Positions 11,601-26,074 of a stretch of DNA of 64,000 bases are shown here, one piece after another; position 1 is the stretch's first letter; each line of letters begins with the position of its first letter. Under the pieces are notes generated by a model. The model saw nothing but the letters and a program-made list of their open reading frames with translations, made no database searches and was not told the origin of the DNA. Both the position numbers and the translations under genes were made by a program. The DNA comes from Muricea muricata (lineage: Eukaryota; Cnidaria; Anthozoa; Malacalcyonacea; Plexauridae): NCBI GenBank assembly GCA_963855995.1, contig OY979717.1:10412001-10476000 (forward strand). The letters run 5' to 3'.

Positions 11601-14269
11601 TTAAAATACGAGTTGTTGAACTCAAATATTGAGGACATTTGTAATAACCTATGTGTTTCAGCGCTGGAAATTTCCATGTCCATGCACCGCATTATTATTG
11701 AATTTCATTCTTTTTTTCTGTAAATCGGCTGAATAGTCAAAATAATGTTATGAATATTTCTAATGTGGGTGTGCAGCATGTATCCATGACAATGAAAGCA
11801 AGCTATGTTTCGCTATGTTTGAATCTCATAGGTTTCTGCATGTCAACAAGTTTGATATTTAGGATTTGTAACCGTTCTTACTATATTATTCATTTTACAT
11901 TATGTATTATAAATATCAAGGGCGTTTTTTGTGGGTTATGCGGTTAGAGTGGGTTAGAGTGGTTAACGTCATATTAGTGGTCGACACTCGTGACATTTCC
12001 GTCCTGTAAGCAAATTTCCTCCAGCTCTTCCAAAAGTTCCCGCATGCAATACAAATGTTTCATATCTCGTTCTTTATGCATAATGATCAGCGGTTTACAA
12101 AATTTCATGTTATTGTTATGAGCTCAACGTCGACATTTAGCAAAACATGAACGAACAAACCTGTGTTTTAAGCCTGCGGGCACAACTGTTGTGTTCGAAA
12201 TTCCACACAAATTAAAATACAGATACATGTGCTTTCAATACATACGCTTTCACACAGAAGATACACAGATAATTGAACCCAGCATAATAATGTTTTATTA
12301 TATTGCCTGGCCAAGGTTCAGAAATGCTGAGGTTCATTGTGAACAACACATGTCGAGTTTACATACCAAGGCTGAAAGTAACCCAGGCTCGATAAATAGA
12401 GCCTAAAGAATGTAAAAGGTCGCCTTTTAGCAAATACCGCTACAGTCCAAACACTGTATGTCTACGTTTTATTTGCTCATCAAAGATAATAAAAGTTTCT
12501 CTGACAACTGACAATTGAGTAATCATTACTCAATTAAACTGAAGCTTGTAGGACTAGGATATGAAGATCCGAGATTACGGACCGTAATTAAGCTTTGCAA
12601 TAATAAATTTCGTTTCCAAAAAACTAAACTTATGCAGTTCAGAGCTGTATACCATGCATTGGCAAAACATCAAAGAATTTTACTTGCATGCAATTGTTCA
12701 GCACTGGCCAGCAGCTGTTGAACGATTATCCAAATCTTATGAGTTATCATCATAGCGTTTTGTTGTCACACGTGTCACATTTCCCTTTGCAATTCGTTAA
12801 CATTGGTTATAAAAGCCTGATAAATTTCGAATACACACAGCGTCAAAATTCTTTTGCCTTTGGTGAAAATGAAGATTAAAGAAATGAAAATGGTTGAATT
12901 TTTTATACCAGATTAATTTCAGACGAAATCCGGAATCCTGAGGTTAATTAATAGGATTTATGTTAGCAGGTTAGACGGGAAATAGCATCAAGTTGATTAC
13001 TTAGTCATCATTGTATAAAATTTCCATAAACATCCTGCCTTATATCAAGCATGTCTGCAGTCTACAGATTCAAATCTTAAACAAATAAGTTTATAGCTTT
13101 AAGGCTTGTCAGATTCAAATTAAACTATTTCTTACTCCTTAATTTTCTTAATTCCCAATCGGCTTTTTGCAATTTCTAGAACTGATGTAAATAATATTTT
13201 CTAAACAATGATTTATTATAAGGTTAGGGGTGTAAAACACTGGTATTTTCCATATTTTCACTAATGAAGATATGAAAAAATATGTAACGCGTGAAAAACG
13301 TGTGACTGTGTTTTTTACATACTCTCTGTTAGCTTTTTCCGAACATTACATGGTCGCTTGACATATCTTCGCACCACCGTGTAATATCCTCTACATGTTT
13401 TGGCTGTGTCATGGAATTATAATAGATAATGCAGATTTTTAAATTTTACATAAAAAACGTTGTTTATAGATAATATCTGACGTATAAAAATCTTATGTAG
13501 TTATATAGTGTTATATATAAATTAAACATTTGGACACTTTTAGGATTGTTTCTCAATGTTTGTAATATGACATAAAGCCGGAATTCATCAACAAGCTATA
13601 TCTCCATGCAAGATTATATCAATATCAATGAAAAAACTCTAAAATACGTGCATGCAAAGACGTAGCCAATGCGTAGGTCTATCATGCTATATTTTGAAAA
13701 GGTCGTTTAAAAAAAGCTCTTGAGTGCAGTAGAATAGTGAGTGAATTAGATACGAGTCTGCATTTATTAGCACCGGATTATGTACGTGGGCTTGAAGTTT
13801 GTTTTTATACAATTGATTACTTGTTTGTTTTCACAAAACAACGTTTTTAAGCGTCCTAAAGTGCCATGTAGCTACAGACTGAACTTTTCACTTCGAATAA
13901 CAAAAATCAAATAACTTCAAAATAACGAAGACATCATGATCAGTCATTCAAGGATTTGGTAGGTTTATAGGCTAGATCAAAAAGCAGACAGTAAATACCA
14001 ATGGCAACTATGCTGAAAAATTGTTTTTCAAGTACATCTTTCCGCCCACATAATATTAAAAAAAATAAAAATTAAGGTGTGGAATTTTTTTTATTCAATA
14101 TGTTAAAAATTGTAAATCCCTTTAAAATTTCTCGAACTTCTCTCAAATATTCAAAAATATCGTATTGGATGGTAGTTTATATGAAATTAGACCTAAAATC
14201 ACCATTCAAACTAATTTGAATTCAAGTTGCGTGTGTTGATTTTACAAAGAAATAACGACCAAAACACAG
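5681..14269. other. Gene-free AT-rich region
   Basis: Many stop codons in all frames, and no exon supported by splice signals and protein-like composition. Small items only: an inverted repeat at 7434-7524, a short TG run near 11063 and a GGGTTAGAGT doublet near 11942. Confidence 0.5.
7434..7524. repeat. Inverted repeat, 37-bp arms
   Basis: The left arm runs from GAAACGACAAAACAAAACTG to GAGCGAAGA. The right arm runs from TCTTCGCTTGAAACGTCAAA to TTTATCGTC. About 30 positions pair around a 17-bp loop. It is a fold-back remnant with no coding role seen. Confidence 0.55.
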
Positions 14270-14392
14270 CAAAAATCACAGGCGGCCCAATTCAGTGTGT
14301 AGTTTCATATAGAGATCAGTAGCAATTCGCTACCGCTCGCTACTGATCTCTATATGAAACTACACACTGAATTGGGCCGCCTGTGCAAAAAT
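14270..14392. mobile_element. Fold-back MITE with identical 47-bp arms and 7-8 bp target duplication
   Basis: The arms 14277-14323 and 14339-14385 are exact inverted copies around a 15-bp loop. The element starts CACAGGCGGCCC. It is flanked by CAAAAAT at 14270-14276 and 14386-14392; counting a shared G, the duplication could be 8 bp. The short duplication and the CA-GG-type end suggest a hAT-driven MITE. Identical arms point to a recent insertion. Confidence 0.8.
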
Positions 14393-14895
14393 ACTAGAAA
14401 TATATGTTTTAATACGAAAAGAACAAAAAAACGTAACAAGAACGTATACAAGCGCCCGCAATACAAACGCCCGCAATATTAATGTCCGTGCTCAGTACTT
14501 TATATTAGCATGCAGTGATAGTTGAGTGTCTGTAAAGTCCATTTCCAACAGCGTGCACGCAGGTATAATATATATATGGTAGTATTATTTAAAAGCTTTA
14601 CCAAATATAGTATATATAGGACGCCAGCAAACGTGGAGTGACACATGCCAATTACATTGTCATGAATGAAGTTGTCCATGCGTGTACATTCTGTCACTAA
14701 TCACTACACTTCCTCCTCCATATGAATTCCAAGTTTTCTATAATCTAAATATAATTTCTATGATGTGTCTTTATCTCGAGTAGAACCCACACACATGTCA
14801 AGCCGGGAACATCGAAATTTTACAAACTTCAAAATCAAACTGGCATAGAAAAAAAATCTAAGCTGGGACTGTTGCAAAAATTTTACTATGAACTA

Positions 14896-14965
14896 TGGGG
14901 CTGGAATCGAACCGACGCATTTGCGATGGAGTGCTCCTGAAACGCTCTATTAAGACTGAGCTAGT
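14896..14965 (-). repeat. tRNA-derived sequence (SINE head or dead tRNA)
   Basis: On the minus strand there is an A-box-like TAGCTCAGTCTTAATAGAGC and, about 30 nt on, a B box GGTTCGATTCC. That is the internal RNA polymerase III promoter layout of tRNAs. The 5' acceptor strand does not pair with the 3' part (AGCCCC), and the T stem is imperfect, so it is not a working tRNA. Confidence 0.55.
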
Positions 14966-17900
14966 TTTCTAATTTCACTTTTACGGACGTTTCTTTTTTA
15001 CTTCCGATAACCTATATATAATATATCCAGAGGATATCTGCATAAATGAATTGACATCAGAATTAATTCAAACAGTGAACAGAACAATGGGACGTTAACA
15101 GTGAAACAAAGGAGCTGAATATCATGAATTGAACCCGGGAGGGCGTGGTAGAAGGAAACTAAAAAATTAAACAACCCGCTATTCATTTAACCCGGTAGCA
15201 GCTTTCGCTTATGAACCCATGACCCATCTATATATAGAATATAGTAGATAGATATAGTAAGATAAAGACAAACTTGGTTTACTTCAAATACTTATTCACT
15301 ACTAATTTGTTTCGTTTAGGTTTGGGGAATACAAAAGAGTTCTCGATGTCATATAGACAGAGCAAATGTATAATTGTGCAGAAGATTTCTTGAGGTATTT
15401 TGCACGATTATGTATGTATGTACATAAATGTACGTAATGTTTCCACAAAATTATACTTTAATTTGAATGTGTTAAAATATACTTGCTTTGCACAAAGCAA
15501 ATGATCATACATGCAATTTTTTACCAATGCATGCTGCTCACACTTTATCGGTCTGTCCCTCCTGTTCTTAATGTTGTAGTAATTAAAAACAGGCGAGCTA
15601 TTTGAGTGCATTTCAACCAGATCTGGTAAAAATACCGGATCTGTGGCTGTACGTTTATTAATGCCACAATATGAATAAAAATGAAGCAAAAAGTAGGATG
15701 GTAAGAGCGAAAACACTCAAATGCTAGACCAAAAAAATCAACAAGGTAAATGAATCAATTTCTCTATTCATTATCCTAATTAATCTAATCTGTCAACATT
15801 GCATATGAGTAGAAACCAGAGTACTCGAAAAACATTTTACGCCAATTGGATGCTTCTCACATGTATCGCGCTCAAGGTTGAAATCAAAAGACGTTAATTG
15901 TTCTTCAAAATGAAATTTCCAAATATACTACTACAATTACTGCAATATGCCAAGTTTCGATGACTTTTCTAGCCTATAGTGTCAATACCCCAATACCTCA
16001 CCAAGTGGTAGCCTTGGTTCTGATCCTATTAACAGTGCATCTACTATAGGTCGAGCCACTTAGACTACATTAACAAATGACATGAAAGAAGAATGAAAAT
16101 ATAAAATCGCTCAAAATGGTAAGTCAACTAATCAGCGTAGCGCAAAAACAATGCCAATTTCACAATGAGCATACCGTAATAAGTGTAGAATTTCAAAAAA
16201 GTCAACGAGTGAACTATTATCGTAAATTGTAATAGAGATACACTGATACCAGATACACAGTCTGTATTCAGCCTTTACAGCATGCTTTCATATCTAACCC
16301 TCGTTATGAACAATAGAGTGTTGTCTAAGTAGCCCCCACTTGTACATGTAGTACATCCACTGTAAAATAATATTCTGGCTATTTTGTAAAGTTCATTTAC
16401 TGGTCCAAATTAGTTCATTTCACTTAATTATAATCTTGCAAGTGTGGAATGATATTTCAACCCCCTTTCAAATTGAATTGCGCCGACGATGGCAGTGTGC
16501 CAAGTAGTGTGTCAGATTTACTGATTAGTGATATTACGTTTAAAAATGCTTTTACTCGTATAGGGAAGTGGTTGACGCGTATGATAATAAAAATCATCCA
16601 TCATCATTTCTATTCATAGTTCTACAAGTCTACCACAACCAGAAACAAACTATTTAAAAAAAACCACCTTATGATCATAAAGCCATGAATTTACAGATTA
16701 ACCCTCAGGTCAAAATTATAGTTTACTTTTGTATTTAGTGCATTGAATACATTACACATTGTTATCCTTATTCTAGCCTCGATCTGGTTGAAATACCCCT
16801 TCTGTGATCCCTACTGAGATCATTTTCTTTTATAACCACTGCATGTTGCTCTTTAGAAACAACAAAACAACAAAATCAAATAGTGAAACAAGGAAACGAA
16901 TTTGGTTTCGCTGGTTTCGTAAATATGAGGCATTATTTGCTAGTTGGCCTTTTTTAAAATGAACACCAATGAAAGTCGTTTTCATGTTTTATAATTTTGC
17001 CGAAATTAACAAATTGCATTAATATACAAAAAATATAAACAAACTTTGATGTTAAACTATCTTAAGGTAATAAATAGTCTGCAAATAACTTATTAAATAC
17101 TTTTCCCCCATTTACTTACAAAATTGAACACTAAACCCGCCAGAGTATCATCGAATCTTTCACCTGACCCTTTCAAACGATCTGGTCTGTGGCAAATGTT
17201 AGAACTCTTATGCTTCGCTGTGATTGGTCAATTTTACGAATTCTGAAATCGACAAAGAAGCATGAACGACAAAGTGAACGTGTAACACTTTTGTCTATTT
17301 ATAACAATATTTTTCGACTCTACCACAATTAATACATGGTTTATTAAGCTTATCGGGGGAAAAGATCTTCAAAACTACACGCATATCGATTTAAGCGAAA
17401 TACGTACGTTATTTCATGCATAAAATGTCGATATTGAAGTAGCAATTTGTAATTCTTCGTGGCGCCACTGACATCAGTTGGCAACATGAAGCTGTGTATT
17501 ACACTACTTTTTTCATCTTAGACGTCGTTTTTATGTCTGAATTTCTATACTATTCGGTGGATATCTTTTTGAAGACTATTTTCTGTTAACTATATGGACT
17601 ACAGTGGCTAGAGTTGAACAAAATAGGTACAAAACGAACAATGGGTGCATTAAACATTTGCCACAGACCGGAACGATGTATTTTCATGTTAAATATGAAC
17701 ATAAAGGACAAACATATTTTCTTAAACCTTTTAAAGTGCTTAAATTATCTGTCTTCGTTCTAAAATTTGAATAGTGTTTGCGGACTTCAGTACTAAGAAT
17801 TTTTCGAAGTAAACTGTATTTATGAAAGAAGTGCATTTTATACATGTTTTACTAAGGAAATTATACTAAAACAAAGGCTCAGTGATTATATGGTAAAAGT

Positions 17901-20900
17901 ATGCACCAACACATCCCACTTCGACGTCGGTCGATCTGATCCCGCATATAGCTAGATCCGACGGATGCGAATGCTTTATCATACTTGCTAAACGTCATGA
18001 TGGAAAAGTTCATATTCTAAAATGTCGAGAAATGAATGATGTGTTGATTAGAAATCAAACGTAAATTTCATGTAAATCTTGGAGGCTAAAACCTTTATCC
18101 GATTTACGTCTTTCCTTCATGGACTATTTCACAATGTATTGTAGGTATATATAATAGGCACAGTTTTCGATTTTTAAAAGTTTGTGAGCTCTCGGCTGAA
18201 ACAATTAGGAAGAAAAAGGATTTCAAAATTTTCCATGATTTATTAGTCGAACTTTTTAGGCGCTTTATTTAATAATGATTTTGGACTGATTCCATGGCAA
18301 CATGCACTTGCACGTGTTTTAATTATTAAAATTATTAATTATTAAAGTTGTTTTAATAATTAAAGTTATCTATTCAGTAGTTAGGTCAGGTCAATGCTTT
18401 GGGCAATATATATAGAGAGAGGACACATATAATAAACAGCGTTGTTATCATGTTTTATCCCCTTTAAAAAGTATATCAATAATAAGCTATAACAGTGGTA
18501 ACATGTTTGCTAATACGTAATTTGCTTATATAACAGCTATTATTTGTCTAAAATTGAATTAAACCTTACCGACATAAAAATATTTCCCAATTTCTCACAA
18601 GTGTTCCTATACTGAGATTTTATTCGTTGAATTATTCGAGAACAATAAACAATGCCATATGGCTATCGGCATAGGCTAGCCAGACAAAAATTGGGAAGGG
18701 GGCGTGATGACCTCCATAAAAAACGAATCCAGGTCAAACAAAATAATTGAAGTTAAGATAATATTTAGTTAAATTAGTGCTATCCATGTCATGACGTGTT
18801 GAAAAGTATATAAATTCATTTATTATTTTAATCCATTATCCCACTTTATTCCTGGGCTTAGTTCATGGCGGTGTATGATATGCGTAACGGGTAATTGCGA
18901 GACAGCGTATAATTTCATTCGATATCGCTAGCGGCGCGTTATTAAGCATCTATATAAGGGAAAGTACTGAATAACTACAGAATTACAGTTCGTAATTTGT
19001 ATTGGATTACATTTATTGTAAAATACCCTCGAGTATTTAGGACGTTTATAAAAATGTTAATTACAGTTATATAACACCTTGTTAAATTATCGTGATTTAA
19101 GTGGCTATTTACAATCACGTGATACAAATACAAATTTCCATTTTCACGATCGTGCAATAGAACCGTGAATCCGTATCTTTTACCTCTTACTTTAAACATT
19201 TACTCATAAACATTCATTATTTGCATACTACAGTATTTAAATTCAAAACGTCTTGAGTTTAATTCCCAGTAAACATGCAGAAGTATTGGCACGTGTGTAA
19301 TGGTCGGATTTGCTAGCACCGAATGCTTTAAGGTGTCACAATTACGACAGTTTTGTCTTTTTTTTACTTTAGCTTAATTTGTTGACTTTGCATTTTTGCA
19401 TGTTTTACAATCAAAACTGTTTACATTATATCCCATATATAGGCCAATAGCTCATTATATTAAGACATATCTTTCGCTCTTTTCGATGTGTGATTTTATG
19501 TTTATTGCTGTCATAAGACTTATCTTTTTTACAAAGTTCTCAATCTCAAAAAGCAAAAATCTAATATTTCTTTAAAAATTTAAAGTAACTCAAGATGATA
19601 ACAAGTAATTCAATGGTGACTTTTTAAGTTTGCAAAGTTTATCCCCTATGGGTTTCAGCGATTTTATGAAGACGATATCCATCGCTTTGCGGTAGATTTG
19701 AAAAAAATGTTTGCTGTTCTGTTCTTAAAACAGTAAATCGTACTGTAAAGTAAACTGTGCATCGTCATCGGAAGAAAAGCTTGCAAAGGTTGAAAAAAGG
19801 GTGCATGCATAACGGCAGTTAAATTTTCCTTTTTATGCTGATTTAAACTGATTTATATCGAAAAAATGATTGTCATTGCCTATGATGAAGAGTCGCTTAG
19901 GCTTCGCCTTGTTCTTGAACATTATTGGCTCTGGACAATAATTCAAAGACAATTCTACCTCGTTTTCTAATTGCTATGAATGTCCTTAATACAAAATATA
20001 GTCGAAACTCCTTTGCTACTTTAGATTTTACAGGGCCGTCTCAAGCTTAAAGAGTCATATCTATTTCTTCGTGATCACAGGCCATAAAACAATTAATTTC
20101 ACAACAATCACAACTATAGCAGAACACGAATATACATGAGCCCCCCCCCCACGATTATCGAGTTTTCTATACGGTTTCAAACAATCTGCATGATGTCATT
20201 GATGTCATGCATGAAACGGGAGTACATGATGTTCACAAGAGAAGTATATTTGTTTCTATTTCCTGCAATGACTCTCAATCTCTTCAAGCCGGCGTTGCGA
20301 GAAACAGAACGGCTACGAAAAGGCATATGGCGGCACTGCCAGTTTCTTAACCTTTTGGACAAACTTTTTTTTATTTGGAGAGGGGGAGGGGTCCTTTTGA
20401 TTCGGTTAGAAAATCAATTGATAACCGCTATTGGTGAAAGAAGCACAATAATGTAAATGACATACTGCATGCAAGCTACTTGAAAGCTATATGCTTGAAA
20501 TTTTTTCTACAAAAAGGACAATATTTGCCTGATGCTTTTAGAAGCGTGGTTGAAGGATGGTGGATTAAAAATTGGACATTGATGGATTGTACCGGCTTTC
20601 AAGGCTTATGTCTTCTGCATATAACAGAAAGTCTTTTTATAAATATATCTTAATTGTATTTTTGTACTTAGAAATGGGTTTCTTCCATGCAAAATTTTTG
20701 CTTTGGTTTGCATATAATCGCATGTTATGTATAGAAAAATTTCATCTTACATATGTAAAAACAGATTTGTTTTTCTCCCATGAATTTGAAAATTTGCCAA
20801 AAATTGGTTTAAAAATCAGGATGCCTCCAGACATATAGGTATATGTCCTGCATGCATATATGCTGCGCTAGTGACAATAAAAACAAAAGTTTGAATCGGT

Positions 20901-23900
20901 TTAACGCTCAAATCTATAAAACTATAGTATTATGTAGAAAATTCCACTAGTTAATCTGGCTGCAAATGCATGAAAATATGAGGATTGTTAAGAAAAGACA
21001 TTAATCAGGACATGCATGCAAGGCTTTATAAAAAAATTATTATATTAATATGTTCATCCATTTGGGTAAGTTATTTCTTTTGCAAATATATTTTAATGGT
21101 ATGATAACTGGAAAAACAGACATTTGGCATTACATGCAGCTTAAAAATATTATAGATAGTATATGCACAAGTCGTCCTGGTTTTTGTTGCTATTTTGTCA
21201 GCGTATATAAAAATTGATTTTCGACATAAGCTAGCTAGCTTAATTATATTTCTCTCATAGTTTGAGGTTATATCTTAATATACAACCTAAGCAATCCAGT
21301 GCATGTCAAATCATCCACGACTGCATACAGTAATTAATCCTCTCTCAAGACCAGACACATGCATTCTTCTGTGCAATAAGTATAAACTAGTCATCAAGAT
21401 TTACATTATTATTACGAACTCAGGAAATGATTTGCCGCAAATAACCGTCTGCGCTTTTGTCCCAACAGAACTGAAACGAACGTTGCCGCTATGTATATGC
21501 TCTACTGCGGCAATTGTAACGAACTGGCTTCTTTCTAACAGACTTGTATAATTAACACGTTCATATAGCAGTACAATTTGAAATTTTTTCATGTGCTTAA
21601 GAATTTAGAAAAAAATATGGTTCAGTTCGAATACGCCAATTAACCAGAACGCTGCCTCATCTATTCTGTAATTATTTTTGTAAAAACTCGTTAAAACAAC
21701 TGATTTTCATCAACAATAACCTAGCTCCATATACATAATCATATAATATATGTAATCAGTTAATAATCAAAACGATAATTATAGGCTTGTTGCATGCGCA
21801 CAAGGTTTACTTATACTCATGAAGTCACCTTGTATGAAGGAAGGCATTATAAGACAACATCCTTACCTTGGAATAAGCCGGTCTTTTTTACTACAACTTT
21901 TTACTTTTCACAGATAAGGCAGGTTCTAAAAACATGCAATGCAATTCATCCCCATGTCATGCCGTTGATTATTTTAATTTGTGACTGATGATCGATGATC
22001 CATCTGCAACTGGCGCATTCAGTTGTCATACAATGCATAGGTCCATTAGGCACTTATAAGTAGATAATGCGGCACTTATAAGTAGATAATGTTTGAAAAA
22101 TAACAGAGATTATGTTTATGCCGAAGTATAACTATTTGTACTTGGAAATGTCAAATAATTCGCGTCATCTCTCTTTCGCTGTGATATGCTTCAATTAAGA
22201 AAATTTTAACATCTTTCAATATTAAGTATCACTTTTATTAAAAGAGGCAGTCTCGTAGCTATATTAGTTTTTCTGCAAATTAGTGTCCTTATTAGTCCAA
22301 CAGAGTTTGTAAAATGAGCCGCTTCTTGTGATCTTAAAGAAGTTGCTTGTTTCTCAGAAACTCTGTGACGCAGAAGAAATGCACATGTAAGGATAAATTA
22401 AAAAGATTCTTAGTCCAAAAACAATGTTAATTGTTAAGTGAGTCATGGAAAACGCAAGATGCGTTTTAATATATACATTATGGGCTTGCAAAAATTATGA
22501 AAAATTCGGAATTGAGCATTACTAGATGAAGGTTGTAGCGAACGACCTAGGCAATGTTGGGTTTTTCGATTTTTGCATTTAATTTTTACTCGTCATCAGT
22601 AGGACATGATTGTTGTACTCTGTTGGCTTCTGATAATACATGGAAACAGCAGATCCTGATCCCAAGAGTTTTTCTATTCAAAGGACCTCAAAGAACGTTG
22701 AAACTATTCATGATCTCTTTTTCTTTAGTTTCAAAATCTGCACCAATTTGAGCCAATGGAATTAGCTTGCTCAATTCATATATTGTGTTCACAGATCATA
22801 AAAACAATTGATTTCTATGATGTTAACATTACACATTTGCTCATTATATTTCTAAGTATGTTTTGATCTTGGTCAAGAATGTACATGTACCCATATCGGA
22901 TTACTGCGAGCGACGATCACTACAACACGGCAAAATAAATACTTGAAATATAGATAATCCAGGATTGCGATAGTCAGGATTATTTGGTCAAAAAACTTTT
23001 GTATTCATTCATTATCAAGTAAATACGGCAGTTAATTGTCATCAAAAATTAGGGTGCCCCCCCTTCCCTTCTTAGATATAGTATACGTATGTTATATAAA
23101 GAGAATAATACATGAGTGCGCGCGACAATACCTATATATAAGATTAATTTCTAGTGTTGAACAAGAGAAATATCATGTGAAACACGAAAGGTGAATCTAG
23201 TATTTGCAAGCACCAAGTTTTCTGTTTATCATATAAAACAACTTTCACACGTAAGAATATCAGTTTATATTATTATATATATCAGTTTTATTAGTGCTCC
23301 AAATCCCTATAATGCACTGTAGTTTATATGTAATAATCACACAACTTTATTATATTATATAAAATCATATTGTTTATATTTAAATTCCATTGCGAAATTT
23401 GTATGTTAACATTGAAGCGCAATGTAAAAAAAATATACCCGAAAATCATCTTTTACATTGACAGTCCATCTCAAATTTGTAATGCCAATGAATAATAAGT
23501 TCTTTTTTTACTTAAGCTTATAATATAAATAATATTGACAACGCAAGGTTCAAACAGAATGATTTTACCCAAAAGTAAATTTGCATAGATTAAAAAGGCA
23601 ATTCTTTCATCTTTTAAATAGGGCTTTGAATGGAAGGAATTTTCTTTATAAATTTCACATGAGTATATACTTTTTGTTTTGCTAATATACTCGCAGCTAC
23701 ATTCTACCTTCTGGCAATATGTCTGGTTGTCTGAAACATGTACGTAAATACGTTAACTGTAATTGCATGTCGTCGGCGGCACTTTGTAAAATGTACATTT
23801 ACTCGAGAGTACATAACTCGTTGATATACACAAATGCAGATTAAATGACATTTTTTGAGCCTAAAGGTACATCAATAATCAAGTTATACACGATTACACG

Positions 23901-25301
23901 TATAAATTTTTGGGTGGCATCTCACACACTGTAAATATCATATATATGTGCCCGTCAATCGTTATACATGCATCTATGCAGACAGCTAGTTATGATAAAC
24001 ACTCTAGCGTTCAAGAGCTTCGTAAAATGCGTGGTAGACAGAGACGGCAGAATGATGTGTCATGTTATGAAAACTCATGCTCATAATTCAAATATTTCCA
24101 CATTTGTACATGTATACATAATATAGGTCGCCAGCTTGATACAAAATGCAGTCAGTTTTGTTGGCAAAATTCAGTTTTGCACGAGTTTTTTATCCGTTGC
24201 GTGCAACTAGAAGTGAAACACTTGAAAACATTCGAGATAAGTGGCAAAGAAAAGATATCAATATTAAAGATCTATAAGGACGTTAAATAAAATGTACATG
24301 CTATGCTCTACGAGTCACGAGTGTTTACTAGAAGGTTTTGTGCTACAAAAACAAATATAAAATGAGGAATTTGATAGTTTGGAGTATCTCGTAGAGACTT
24401 AGAGTCACTGTACATAATATTGCTAGTTGCAATCGTAACATGTCTGTGCATGTGTATATATATAGTAGCTGATGGTTTGTTGTTGATATATAATAGATAT
24501 GCAACAAACCTTAAAAAAATATGGGATAAAATGTAGTTATGCAGCAGTAAGTGATATTTTGTGAATTTCCTAAATACACTTGATGCAATTAAAGATAGCA
24601 GTGAGAGTTTGACCAAACAAGATGTTTATTTTTTGAGGAATTATATGGCTAATAAAATGTCTATGAATATAGATAGAGGGATTATCGTTGCAAATTGAAA
24701 AGTTTTTTATGCTCATTATCAACTTATATATTATCAGTCAATCATACTGTACATATATGGCAATGATACAATGATAAAATTATTTTGTATCACAAAGGCC
24801 AATAGCGCTTGTGGAGTCTGAGAAGATACCCCCACTATAATACACGATACACTTAGTATTTTTGCTGACTGACATATGAAACTATCCGCTGTCTTCGCAT
24901 AATGTACTTGTATAGGACTTTAGGACTTCCACAAAGTATGTTTCCATTGTCTTCTGCGTATGCAAGTTCTTAATTGTCATGCGTTTAAAGTGAATCTTTA
25001 TATATGGGCGTACGATGTATCAGCTGAAGTGATATAACATTTCAGTAAAAAAAGAGTAGAAGAAAAGAGCAGTCGTATATTATCCGAGGTGGCATGCAGA
25101 GGTGGACTTTCAATATCAAAGATTGCTGAATAGACCCAGTCACCACGAGGAACAATGGAAATTATCCTAAGTACTCAAGGTTTCGGGTTCTTGAAACGGT
25201 GGAAATGTTCAAAAGCCCCCGCTTTCTGGAAGACAAGTAGTACAAACGTCAAGACATAGGAAGAGTTTAGTAACGAAGATTTTGACCAGGAAGTAGATTC
25301 T
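14966..25301. other. Gene-free AT-rich region
   Basis: No supported exons. Poly-C and poly-G runs (near 20142 and 23047) and a 22-bp tandem doublet at 22049-22091 are the only obvious structures. Weak open frames around 20136-20456 show no family resemblance on either strand. Confidence 0.45.
22049..22091 (+). repeat. Two-copy 22-bp tandem repeat
   Basis: The unit beginning GGCACTTATAAGTAGATAAT occurs twice head to tail. It looks like a simple local duplication. Confidence 0.85.
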
Positions 25302-25501
25302 GGTCCGACCAGGGCCGTGGCTAGAGCGTTAATTGGGGGGGGGGTGTGTATATTCATATATTCGTGTTATGCCCTACTAATTTCTTTTGAAATTAACCCT
25401 GATGACAACTGATTTCAAAAGAAATTAGTTGGTCATAACACGAATATATGAATATACACCCCCCCCCCAATTAACGCTCTAGCCACGGCCCTGGGTTCGA
25501 C
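25302..25501. mobile_element. hAT-type fold-back MITE with 8-bp duplication
   Basis: Long inverted arms (25310-25393 and 25412-25493) begin CAGGGCCGTGGCTAG, a common hAT terminus, and include a G-run. An 18-bp loop separates them. The flanks GGTCCGAC (25302-25309) and GGTTCGAC (25494-25501) differ at one position and look like an 8-bp target duplication, as hAT transposases make. Confidence 0.8.
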
Positions 25502-25634
25502 GTCAGACATTTGGCCGACAGACTCTATAGACCGACCACGTTTGAGCCACACGACCTTTTAGACTAGGATAAAGTAGAAAACAAGCCCGTGTAAAAAGCT
25601 ATACATTAGCGGCAAAAATTATTAAAAAAATGAA

Positions 25635-26067
25635 ATGGGCAAAAGTGATAAGAAAAAAAAGACTAGTTCATATTGGAAAAAGCTTGTCTTTGCGAGTATC
25701 CCTGCCTTGTTCGTACTTGATTCAGTTAAATCAGGTAAAGCATTAATAACGTGGGGTTTCATCATGTCCTATGATGAAGTTGGTGCTCTCTTTCTGTTAG
25801 AGAGGATAGTATCAGAGAATATACAGGCAAACTTTACAAAAGCATCTCTTGGCATCAGTTGTCAGCAAACGCCGCCGTAAAAAGGGCACTATGTTACCGG
25901 ATGATTGTGCTCAGGCACATCGAACCAACCTGGTGAAAACATGGAAAAGGAGAAACAAATTGAAATGCTTGGAGTGGAAAGCAGGTAATCAGTGCAGGAA
26001 ATCACTTTCTCTAAAGAATATCTCAGAGTTGAAAGAAGTTGTTCAAGAAGAGTGGAAACCGTTATCA
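25635..26067 (+). pseudogene. Tc1/mariner-like transposase remnant
   Basis: Two overlapping frames together resemble the catalytic core of Tc1-like DDE transposases. The first frame (25635-25880) has YWKKLVF (usual WxxVxFSDE) and GKALITWGFIMSYDEVGAL (usual MVWGCIxxxGxGxL). The second (from about 25849) has MLPDDCAQAHRT, matching the QDNxPxHT block with the second Asp, then LKCLEW, and finally NISELKEVVQEEW near the C-terminus. The first Asp site (SDE) is lost and the DLNPIEN segment is scrambled. A frame change near 25860 is needed. It is a dead copy; its terminal repeats are not identified. Confidence 0.65.
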
Positions 26068-26074
26068 TGATTAT

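Noticed and set aside
20136..20456. 106-codon plus-strand frame and its minus-strand shadow (20177-20362)
   Set aside because: No recognisable motif, no splice signals, contains a poly-C start and poly-G end.
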